Shown: piece by piece, positions 21,309-30,900 of the stretch
How the letters are laid out: every line of letters starts with the position of its first letter
Position numbering within the stretch: position 1 is the stretch's first letter
Assembly (NCBI GenBank): GCA_030704615.1
Contig: CM060734.1
Span: 22,072,001-22,136,000 of the forward strand
Reading direction: 5' to 3'
Source: Takakia lepidozioides
Lineage: Eukaryota; Streptophyta; Takakiopsida; Takakiales; Takakiaceae
Length of the DNA stretch: 64,000 nucleotides
The notes under the pieces: model-generated
The model's database searches: none
The model's input: only the letters and a program-made list of their open reading frames with translations
What the model was told of the DNA's origin: nothing
Made by a program: the position numbers and the translations under genes

Positions 21309-23866
21309 TCACGCCGAGGCATCCCTGCTATCAAGCGAACCTCGTGGAGTCTCTGCAAGCGATTTCACGGCTTGAATTAAATTTAGAAATTGAAGTGGTT
21401 GCTTCTGTTTTCCCGTCATTGGCTTCATTTTTGCGTCAAGGTAGGGGTTCCCGAGAGCATTCTTAAAGTGCACAAACTGGGCCTTGTTGATTTCGTACTT
21501 ATGTTTGATGGCGGTCCACTCCAACTTTGTGTATGGATGTCAGTTGTCCTTCGTCGGCTCCTTAAATCCAAAACCGACCATGATATCATCAATAATGTGC
21601 CTCCTCAACTTCTTACTTGCAATATCCTCTAGACTCAAAACATCGGGGTCAGACCCAGTGTATGGATGACGCATCGACACTTTGTTTTTGAGTAACATGT
21701 GGGCAACCTTCCAAATCTGGCTGTCGTCCAAACCCTGCAGTCGAGCAACGCTAGATCTTTCATGGGGATATTCCCTTTGGGGTCAATGAGCTCGCCCTTC
21801 TCCCATTTCATGAACACTCTTGTCCAGCAATTCCAGGTCCGATCAGAGGTGAACACAAGTGGCATTGCCTCTTTGTCGCTTTTCACATCCAGAATGGTTT
21901 GATCAGCTCCGACCATGAAATCCTGCACATACCAGCAAGTGTAGTTAACTACCACGGGAGGTCTCCCTTGCTAACTTTCACATTCAGCCAACACTTCCGG
22001 CTGACTTCCAGCTAACTCCAGCACTTCAAACACTTCCAGCTAACTTTCTACAAACACCTTCAACTGATGATTTAAACCAACCAAGAGGATGTTGACAATT
22101 GGTCACTCTTTCTGGAGTGTCTCATACTTTGTATTGCGGTGCTTCTCCATTTCCTCTTTCTGGTGACATTCTCGACCTAGAACAAAGTCAAACCTGTGTA
22201 CAGAAACACTTAAGTAACCAAGAGACAATCATATCATGAAGCATCATCCCCAACTTGAAATCTTGATGGTGCGTGGATCTCTTCCAGATCGAGAATGTCA
22301 CCAGATTGGAGAAAGAGAGAAGCACCGCAAAACAAAGCAGAACACATCCCAGATGACCTCAACGGGAGAGAAGTTGCTGGGACAACAAATGTGGTTGCTG
22401 GTGTGTGGGCGATGAAATTGGATTTCGATCGACTATAATGTAGACATCCATTGCATCGCTGCAGTGATAGAATGGAAAGAAAGGACGGGAGACCTCCAGT
22501 GGTCAGAATCACCTTCCATTGCTGAGTCTCAACCCGACGATGCTCATCATACTTCTGGGGCCGCTCCTTGTAATTGTAATATTTTCTGCAGTGACGGACC
22601 TTCTCATAGAAAGACGGTTCGTAAAGATTCTCCTTGTTGGGCTTGTTCAGAACCTTGGAGATAGTCACCAGTCGAAGCTCATCTGTCGAGTACACTATCT
22701 AAGTAGGCCATGTACGTAGCGATTTTATCATGACATCATTACTCAGTGCCGGATCCTCCAAGAGCTCCTGCAATCATTACAGTTCAGTTGATTAGCAGTA
22801 GAAGAGAGACAATCGAAAATGGACAGTGGACAAATACATGGTCAAATAGTAAGTAGAATTTCTCAAAGGTGAGTCAGCAAGGGAGACCTCCCCTGACCTG
22901 GGCTGCCATCAATGTATGTTGGCCTCCGATAATAAAATATGTCGCCTTCTGCTTTGAGTCAATTAGGTTGTACGCAACTAGCCTTGATTTAATCTCCAGC
23001 TTGTGCTTCTCACAAAGTGGTCGATAAACCATATGCTGCGGGGCCAGAAAACAGTGGTTGATGTCCACTTCCTGAACGTATTCAAATCCAAACGGGAATA
23101 TATCCTGGTATTGCTCGATGAGAGTCGTCTTGACCTTCTTCGCCTCATCCAGGTCGAAAATCTCGTCAGTCTTCAGGTGCCTCTTTTCTTGGCTATTCAC
23201 TATATCGATGGTCTTTCGTTGTTTTCTTCCCCCCTCTTCTTCGTCATCATCTCCATTTCCTTCTTTTGGCTTTCTAGTTTTTTTCGGTTTCTTCTTCGTG
23301 TCCTCCAACTACTTTTGCTCCGATTGGAGTCATTGTACCTCCAATTGTTGTCTCTCCTTAGCATTATTGTAGAGAATTCCGTCAAGGTACTCCCAGCTCT
23401 TGAGGATTTCCATCTCTAGGTCGTCTTCGACAACAGGGACCCTGAATCTCATCCGAATCGCAAATCCCATCAGATCACTACTCAGATTCATGGCATCCAC
23501 AGAGAACCCAAATACCTTCTCCCCTTTCCTGGCGTTCTCGCGGATGAACACAGCAAGGGTAACCCTGTTATCCCTCACGGAGTCCTCCGTTTCAATTCCC
23601 AACACATCACAACACAAAAGTGTTTTGTTTTCCGCACCGATCTGGTAACGGAAGATGGCTTTCTCTAGATTCGGGGAGTCAGCAACGTCGATACCCCAAT
23701 AGTCAATACTCCTCTTTAGCTCGTAAAAGCCATCATGCTTTATTGTGAATCCTTCAATGTGTGGATATATGAAGGAACCGGCCATTTCGGTGCTCATCAC
23801 TGCGACTGATTCCTTCGGAATCTCAGCACAATCAACAAAAGAACAACCCGCTAATATAAACACCAA
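21309..23866 (-). pseudogene. ParB-like domain protein, multi-exon, decayed
   Basis: Exon i (about 23,821-22,898) encodes an unknown N-terminal domain, a Lys/Glu-rich coiled coil, then DINHCFLAPQHMVYRPL and YFIIGGQHTLMAAQ, resembling the ParB/sulfiredoxin fold (usual form: hydrophobic, G, G/E, x, H/R). Exon ii is 22,767-22,513 (TDELRLVTISKVLNK) and exon iii starts at 21,922 (DFMVGADQTILDV, later VSMRHPYTGSDPDVLSLED, GFGFKEPTKDN). The introns (22,768-22,897 and 21,923-22,512) have GT-AG ends and join phase 0 to phase 0. In-frame stops (TGA near 23,331, TAG near 23,313, TAG in exon ii, TGA near 21,538) and a frameshift near 21,735 make it a pseudogene. No start is evident; it may be the 3' part of the gene at 24,182-25,308. 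Confidence 0.6.
22101..22358. repeat. Inverted repeat inside intron ii of the ParB-like gene
   Basis: The arm at 22,101-22,187 is, in reverse complement, very similar to 22,281-22,358; both share CGAGAATGTCACCAGA and GAGAAGCACCGCAA followed by ACAAAG. The spacer is about 95 bp. Transcripts would fold into a hairpin with arms of about 75 bp. Confidence 0.8.
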
Positions 23867-24181
23867 ATAACAACCAACACAACGGTCTTTCCGAACCGTA
23901 TGGAGCTATATCTCAATTCAAGGACGGGAGATCTCCCGTGACAGCAATGAACAATACCACCAATAAGGATAATTCAAGTTCTCATAAACACAACACATAA
24001 ACAACAACATGGAGGTTTCAGAACTTCAATTAGTAGTTTATAAATCAAAACCCAGGGTGCTTCAAGTACCAAAGATGTACTTCAATACAGTGACGGGAGA
24101 CCTCCCGTGATCAGCTCACAAAACGCAACCCCACCTACACTTTCCAAACCCTAAACCTCTAGAAGCAACCCCACCTACCAT

Positions 24182-25308
24182 CTACGGTTTGCTAGAATCT
24201 ACATCAAGAAATTGCCCTATAGTCACACCACAATGCATTGGGCTATCTAGCCAGTTCTGATATGCACTGCGGATCTCTTCTCTCAGTTTCTCCTGCTTTG
24301 GATCCCTTCGAGGTGTCGCTGGAGAGTATCCAGGACTCCAAGAGTCGCTGTCCAAAACCCAATCAGGGAATATCTTGGAGATTTCGTCGGTTTCCATTGA
24401 GTTTGATGCCTGTGCACCCTGGGAATTTGATTCGGGAGTATACACATGTGCATCCAGGGTGTGCTCTTGTGGAGTGTACAGTCCTGGAGTGTATTCCGGT
24501 GAATCTGCTCGTATGTACACTGGGTGGACAACTGCTGGTATGTAAGTGTACTCTGCAGGGGTGTATACTGGTGAATCCGAAGGTACATATGAGTCCTCTA
24601 AAGGGGTGTATTCTGGTGAATCTGCTGGTATGTACACTGGGTGGACAGCTGCTAGTATGTAAGTGCCCTCTGAAGCAGTGTATACTGGTGAATCTGCTGG
24701 GACATAAGTGTCCTCTAAAGGGGTGTATTCTGGTGAATCTGCTGGTATGTACGAGTCCTCTGCAGGGGTGTATTCTGGTGAATGTGCTGGTATGTTCTCT
24801 GGGGCGACAACATTTACTTTGCTTCCACTGCAATGGCTTAGCTCGGATTCCTTGCCGTCCTCATCCACTAATTTCTGGATAGCGGACATCAGCTCCTCAT
24901 CTTCTAGGTAATGACATCTTGGCCAACGCTTTGGCTGACATCCTGACCGACCCTCAGCGTGTGCAGTGCTGATTCCAGACTCCTTTTCAAATTGAAAATA
25001 ATAGGTCAGTGGAAGGGAAGTTACTTACTCTTTGGCGGATGACCTCATTCCCGGTCGACATTATATAACACTCTATTACGCTCTTGGATACTACGTCTTA
25101 AATATCACAGGAGGTCTCCCGTGACATTTACCTACCGCGACAATGCGTTTTATCACGGGAGACCTCCCCTAAGAAAATGCACAAGAGCGGTCCCATGACT
25201 AGCACGGGAGACTTCCCCTGACAAAATGCTTGGTTCACCTAATGCAATCCTAATGCAATCAGTTGTGGGAAGATACGAAAGTACATACCGTGAGCTTGAT
25301 CCTGCCAT
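24182..25308 (-). CDS. SP[E/V]YTP-repeat protein of the palindrome island
   Basis: Proposed exons on the minus strand: 25,308-25,289 (ATG in a good context, ACCACCATGGCA), 25,080-25,029, and 24,982 to the TAG at 24,184-24,182. Introns start GTATGT and GTAAGT and end AG; lengths 20+52+801 bp keep phase, giving 290 residues. An ATG at 25,061 is an alternative start. Six degenerate ~16-residue repeats (ADSPEYTPLEDSYVP type) fill the middle, followed by DEISKIFPDWVLDSD and a C-terminal helix. SP/TP pairs suggest proline-directed phosphorylation. No family is recognised. A GTAGGT donor just past the TAG would splice in phase to 23,821, so the ParB-like exons may originally have been the same gene. 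Confidence 0.6.
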
Positions 25309-25603
25309 GGTGGTTGAAGAATAATCGCAGCAGCAATGCACCAATCAAATTACACCACGACACCAGCACGGGCTCGCCACCAGCTATCCTGATCGCCCTC
25401 CTGAACGACGACCGCACCACACAGCTAAAACTAACAAACAGAATCTTGAACACTACTAGACGCAACAAACAACAAATGCAGATCACCGACCCTCCCTTCA
25501 CTCCGTTCACTCCCTCTCAAGCTCTCAAAACTCGTGGCTCTAAGTTTCAGCAGGTTTCGCCGTCATGAAAGTGTGAGAGGGAGAATGAACCAGGGAGCCT
25601 CTC

Positions 25604-25611
25604 CTTTTATA
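25604..25611 (-). promoter_or_regulatory. TATA box of the left (minus) unit
   Basis: TATAAAAG on the minus strand, about 300 bp before the proposed ATG at 25,308. It faces away from the palindromic central region. Confidence 0.6.
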
Positions 25612-26679
25612 TCCAGGGAGGCAGATCCATGCAATACCTCGCCGTGGGTATGCGATGGTAGGCATGCCTGGTGCAAGTCCCAAGAACTGCCACGCGCCCG
25701 CCATGCGCGAGATCTAAGCGGCGGCTGCCGCATGAGCCAATTATTAGGGGAGGGCTCCCGTGAAACGGCGCCTGCCACGGCCCCCATTGGCGCGAGATTC
25801 AAACGGTGGCGGCCTGCCATGCGCCAACCATGCGCGAGATTCAAGCGGCGGCATGCGTAGGGCCCGCAAACGTGGCCAATCATATTTATTAGGGGAGGGC
25901 TCCCGTGAAACGGCGCCTGCCACGCGCTTGTCATGCGCGAGATTCAAGAGGCGGGTGCGTAGGGCCCGCAAACCTGGCCAATCATATTTATTAGGGGAGG
26001 ACTCCCGTGAAATGGCTCCTGCCACGTGCCCGCCATGCGCGAGATTCATGCGGCGGCGGGCGCAGGGCCCGCAAACCTAGAAAATCATAATTATTACGGG
26101 AGGGCTCCCGTGAAATGGCGCATTCAACTCATGAAAATGGAAGGTTCTATGCACTCCATCTGTAAATAGATGATCCAGATGCAACGATGCTTTTGAGCAT
26201 GCATGTGAAGGCATTTCCATAGTTAGTATTCCAGCACGTGGCGAGCAGGCAGGCTACGCATGTGCTGGAACGTCAGAGTACGAGACGCCGCCGGCCATAA
26301 TGCGGCGGCATCGGCATTAGTGAGTGCGGCGGCGGCGCTGCGGTACGCTACGACGAATCTTACCTTCCATGAATGCTGCGAGGGGAGAGCTCCCGAGGCC
26401 CGGCGCAGCGTCATCATGGTCATGCGACATCCATCGAATCCGACGGCTTGATTATATCTGGGATCTCCTTGGACGGTACCGATTATATTGATGTCGTTGT
26501 GCAGGTACATCATAGATGGTATCCATCCATGTGGCGGCCATGCATAAGTCGTACTGTCGGGTATGGGAGGCCCCCCGTCACAGTCATTATGGCAAGTAAT
26601 TAATGAAATGATCCCCCTTGCTGTACAAGCCTCATGTATGGGTGCGGTTGGCCTCATGCCCCAACATGCAAATGCGGGT
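25612..26679. promoter_or_regulatory. GC-rich divergent intergenic region with palindrome repeats
   Basis: Six palindromes (25,745; 25,891; 25,993; 26,095; 26,381; 26,562). The first four lie in ~102-146-bp units with CAATCATATTTATTAGGGG-like lead-ins and GAAACGGCGCCTGCCACG-like tails; CATGCGCGAGATTCA recurs between them. Between the two TATA boxes I see no convincing gene; a long minus-strand open frame at 26,223-26,843 has no recognisable features and covers the right-hand TATA box. This is the best candidate for a shared bidirectional control region. Confidence 0.6.
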
Positions 26680-26686
26680 CTATATA
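26680..26686 (+). promoter_or_regulatory. TATA box of the right (plus) unit
   Basis: TATATAA in the context TCTATATAAGGG. Transcription would start near 26,710 and run toward the DUF7869-like gene. Confidence 0.6.
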
Positions 26687-26709
26687 AGGGCAAGATCTTC
26701 CCTCTCATT

Positions 26710-27344
26710 TCATTTAGTCTCGGCGAAGCCCAGCCGAAATGTGGAGTGCAGGTTCTGGATTGACTGAAGAGTGGTGGAAGGGTGGTGGAAGGGTGGTGGA
26801 AGGACGGAGAGTGGTGTTTCATCTCTGCATGTTTGTTAGTCATTCTCTATCAGTATTTTCCAGAAGAGTTACACACTAAACTCACGCAGTATCTGCTTTT
26901 TTAGGCTGGCACAACGAAGATGTGTTGTTCCATTAGACTTTCGCTTTGTTTTGTCGCTCTTTTCTGAATCTCGTTTATCTGTCTTCGTCTTCTCCAATTA
27001 TACCATTGAATATGATGGGAGATCTCCCGTCATCTTGAGCACATCCTTTCCAATTTGTCTGGAACTCTATTTTCTGTTTATCTTTTTCCGCCCATAGGAG
27101 ATCACAAAACGGGAGACCTCCCGTGATCCCTTAGTGTTATTAACATCTATGGTATGCATAAATTCTATCTTGCACAATCCAGAATTGTATTGTGGATTCT
27201 CACTTAAGGGTGAGGCAACTATAAGGGGAGATCTCCCGTCATCCTGCGGAGTGTTGCCGCATTTGATTTATTCATCTTTTCTACTTTTTTTGCTTCCCAT
27301 TTTTTACTCGAGGGCATAGCAGGGGAGATCTTCCGTGGTTGAAG
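26710..27344 (+). other. Leader or first intron of the right unit
   Basis: No coding sequence is supported. Four palindromes lie at 27,014, 27,108, 27,223 and 27,320, about 100 bp apart. The last ends eight bases before the ATG at 27,345. Confidence 0.45.
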
Positions 27345-27978
27345 ATGGTTACCACCTGTGGACAGTTGTCTGTCGGAGAAGCCGTGAATTTAATCCAACT
27401 TGTCGGCTCTCAAGTTCCCAGAATTGTCGCTGAGGGTACATGTCTGAATACGTCTGGAGAGGGATTTTGTCATGGCAGACGTCTCTCTAGTAATTTAGTG
27501 AGCATCATGTTGAAAACCGTGATACATGGAATGGAGTCAATTAGCTTGCCGTATTCACATCTAGACGCGGAGACTCTTGGAGAAGCCCTGGGGACACCGA
27601 TTGTCTGGAAAGTTAGTGAAGTTGAGAAACTTGTGCTTGTCCGATGCTGGAGCGAGCACGAATGTTTTGGAGAATACAATACAGAAGGACAATACTGATG
27701 GTTGAAGGCGCAGGAACAAAAGTTTCACAAGAGACAACAAAAAAGAAGCGTGCCGAGTGTCAGAAAGGTGCACATCATATATTCGGAAGAGATACTTGGC
27801 GTAATTAGATGTGCAATCTTCTCAATGACGAGATGGACGTCATCGCTGAGGGACGGGTTGTGGCGTGTCTACCTGACGAAGTTATTCTCGGTGAAAACCT
27901 TGGGGAGGAGCATGTCGGTGTAATTGTTACAACTGTCTCTGGGTTAGCTCAGGATTTGCTAATGACCATTACGAAATG
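27345..27978 (+). pseudogene. Upstream coding segments of the right unit, function unknown
   Basis: An ATG frame (27,345-27,698) encodes about 117 residues (VGEAVNLIQLVGSQVPRIV, HLDAETLGEALGTPIVWKV) and ends in TGA. An overlapping second frame, from about 27,713 to 27,978, reads TKKKRAECQKGAHHIFG, one TAG, then EGRVVACLPDEVILGENLGE, which looks protein-like. They may be exons of the same gene as the next feature, displaced by an intron or frameshift. I do not recognise either. Confidence 0.4.
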
Positions 27979-28159
27979 ACTGCTTACACATACAAACTTC
28001 GAGACGGCCGAAAACTATCAGAGTTGCTCACAAAGTTTTATGAAGAGCACGAGTCAGACACGGAGGACGACCACCTCGAAGGAGTTAAGAAATCGCAGTA
28101 TAAAAGGGAGATGAGAACTCCAGGGGGAAGAAATTGATCCGACTCTTAAATTCGGAGTC

Positions 28160-30900
28160 AATTCAAGCAGTAAGCTCTGTGAGCTGTTGTGCTCGAAACT
28201 GTCGTCAACACTTCAGCTGGGAAAAAACTAAGGCTATCCGGAGTAAGTTCTTGGCATCTTCTTTTGATGCAAAGAGAGAGTTAGGGTTTGACATCCCATG
28301 ACGACTACACCGACTACCGGGTTATGGTCGTCATGCCTACCTTATAATGGAAGGAGTTGAGGTCTGTGAGAAGGCGTGGTGGACAATCCATGGGATCGGT
28401 AGGTCAACATACCATGGATGCAAGAGGAAGAGTAATGATGGATACATCTCGTCAATGCATGGAAACAGAGGAATGAAGAAACCCCGAGCAAAAACCCTGC
28501 AGGCCGAGGCGAATTTGTTATCGCTGATTTCCAGAAACAGTGACCTCATGCCTCATAAAATGAGAGGTATCGGAGAAGGAAGGCAAGATGTTCTGAAGTT
28601 GCTGCCGGTGGAGATGAATTGGAAAGAGCTTAACAGACTGTCCAATGAGGTTGGATACTGCTTTCCAACCCAATCCGATTCTGACTCTATAAATATTTTT
28701 CTACTTTCAAGGAGCGTATGTCACGGGAGACCTCCCGTAATCATTCTGCTAAGTGTGCTAATAGTCGATATCAAATCGTCAGCATAATAACTGACAGTCC
28801 ATTGATGGATCGTTCGGAGCGATTTTGTCCATCTATTTAAGAACGAAATTTTGTGTCTGTCGTTCTTTTTGCATCTATCAAATTTTCATATCTCTTGGAT
28901 GTAGATGTTGGAATATTCGATCTCAATTTCAATCTCCACGGGAGGTCTCCCGTACCTAATAGAATACCAACTCTATATATTGTTGACAATTGGATCAGGC
29001 GAACAAACGAATGGGTTTGAATGAATTGTCGAAGTCTGGAATTAGCAGAATTCGAACGAAACTTTTTGGGAATGTTGAGGTTCGGAAACCTGGTGGAAAA
29101 TTCGCGAAATGCATAGATTGTGAGATGTTCAAAGATCTTATCCAGAAGTCAATCAGTGGAACTGAGGAGCAGAGAAAGCACAAAAGGAAATTTGAGAGAC
29201 ATTTGAAGCATCAGGAGTCATGTCGCAGGCTTTATCATAGTTGGCGAAATGAATCAACGATGATGGGTGAGGAGTTTCTGTGTATTATACACGATAAGAT
29301 GGATCACTCAAAGACTGCGTTGCCCCGGCTCCTCGTAACAAACAAGATGACATCTGGTCTCGGTCAACTACCTATATCCCTAACAGGTATGGTGACTCAC
29401 GGCCATGGTGACGGTGCTTATGCTCAGTTCACGAACGAGTTCTGGCCAAGTGATCCTAACTTGACAATCAGCTCCTTGGCTCGTTGTCTTCGCGCTCTTG
29501 AGAAGCCCACATGCCGAGACTCAAGAGAAATTTTCGATCATCCAATGCAGAACTCATTTTTCGAAACTCTAATGAGGGGAAAGTCTCGATGTGAGAAAGC
29601 ACTGAAGCCTAGGGTATCCCAAGGCCCTGTTCGAGCCAAGCCATTACCCCGTCGACTATACCTGCAAATGGACAATTCTTCAAGAGAGAACAAAAATCGC
29701 TGGATGCTTGCTTTTTTTATCACTCTTGACGGCGAGAGGTGTTTTTGAAGAGATCCAGCTTGGATTCCTAATGGTTGGTCACACCCACGAGGATATTGAT
29801 GCATACTTTAGTTATCTGTCGAAGAAGTTGAAACATAAGAGCACATATATCCTTCCGGATCTCATGCGCCACTTTATAGACTCTCAAAACCTGTCATTTA
29901 TCCCTCAACTGATTCAGGAGGTCGCAAACTTCAAGAAGTTTGTGGATGGATACATTATTGATGGGAGCGATGCGCTAATCGGCACATCTGAAATGCACAT
30001 CTTCAAGTTCTATGTGGATTGTGACGGTGGGCCTGTAATGAAGTATAAGAAATCAGCAACCAACGCTGACTGGCTTTCGAAGCAGGTGCAATCAAAATGT
30101 GGAAGATTGCTGAGGACGGGAGGTCTCCCCTGCTACCCCAAGGGGTCCCGGAACCTGTTCCACTGCAGCCTATTTGGGGAATAAAGCCAGACGCCAGGGA
30201 AAAAAATGCCAATATTGTAAATGGCCTTTCGAAGTACCGCAAATTCTGGAGACTTGGGATGGATCTCGACAAGAACTACGAAAATATCATAAAGAACTAC
30301 GATGAGTATTGGAAGGATGTTCTTCTTGAACTTGCTAAGCCATTGCCTGAGCCAAAGGACAAGGTGGAGGAGGGGTTTTGGCCTTCGACTCTGTGGAAAG
30401 ATAACCATGACCGAGATGGGATTAGGGTTGAATGTGAGAGTCAAGAGGAGTCAGAGGAGGATGATCGCAACCAGCTGGATCCCTATTGTGGGCCAAAGAG
30501 TCAGAGACCTAAAGAGCCGCTGAACCCATTCAAAGATATTGAAATTGGAAATTTCGTACTTGTTCGACCACCAGACACAGAGACATATCCAGTTTGGATG
30601 GGTGTGGCAATCTCTGATGTTGTTTGTGACTGTTCAGATGAGAGATATCGGCAAGTCCTTCTGGAGTGGTGGAGACCTAAAGGTGCTGCAGCGGAGGATG
30701 TGGACAGGTATAGAAACTGCTGGGACAAAGCTTGGGAGTTCAATGAATCTGATCCACCAAAGTTGATACATACGAACAGTGTGGTGTGGACAATGCGACC
30801 TTGGAAGAACACCTCCAGCTCTAGACGTATTGGAAAGACCGAAGCAGTTAAAGCGAAAACAAATCTATATGCTGCGAACGATCAAAGTGAGTCTGTTTGA
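28160..30900 (+). pseudogene. DUF7869-like protein, possible DDE-type transposase
   Basis: The N-terminal part (28,160-28,716) has SCCARNCRQHFS, then VCEKAWWTIHGIGRSTYHG and HGNRGMKKPRAKT, with one in-frame TGA at 28,299. An intron with donor GTATGT at 28,717 and acceptor CAG near 28,998 leads into FAKCIDCEMF, IIHDKMDHSKTALPRL, GMVTHGHGD, LQMDNSSRENKNRWMLAF and FLMVGHTHEDIDAYF, the hallmark motifs of the family. The three Asp-bearing motifs are candidates for a metal-binding triad. The C-terminus has a small chromatin-reader-like region (FVLVRPPDTETYPVWMGVA). A seven-T run at 29,712-29,718 shifts the frame and another shift lies near 30,085. Family assignment rests on motif recognition; the transposase role is an inference. 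Confidence 0.65.

Noticed and set aside
23003-23419. Leucine-rich plus-strand frames that look membrane-like
   Set aside because: They are the complement of the Lys/Glu-rich coiled coil of the ParB-like gene on the minus strand.
21309-23866. Alternative genetic code with TAG read as Gln
   Set aside because: Some stops fit Gln, but TGA and frameshifts also occur, other elements in the window have TAG in place of Trp, and the UTR1-like gene uses TAG as its normal stop. Mutation is simpler.
26223-26843. 206-codon minus-strand open frame
   Set aside because: No recognisable motif; it covers a TATA box and a palindrome and lies in the GC-rich control region, where long chance frames are expected.
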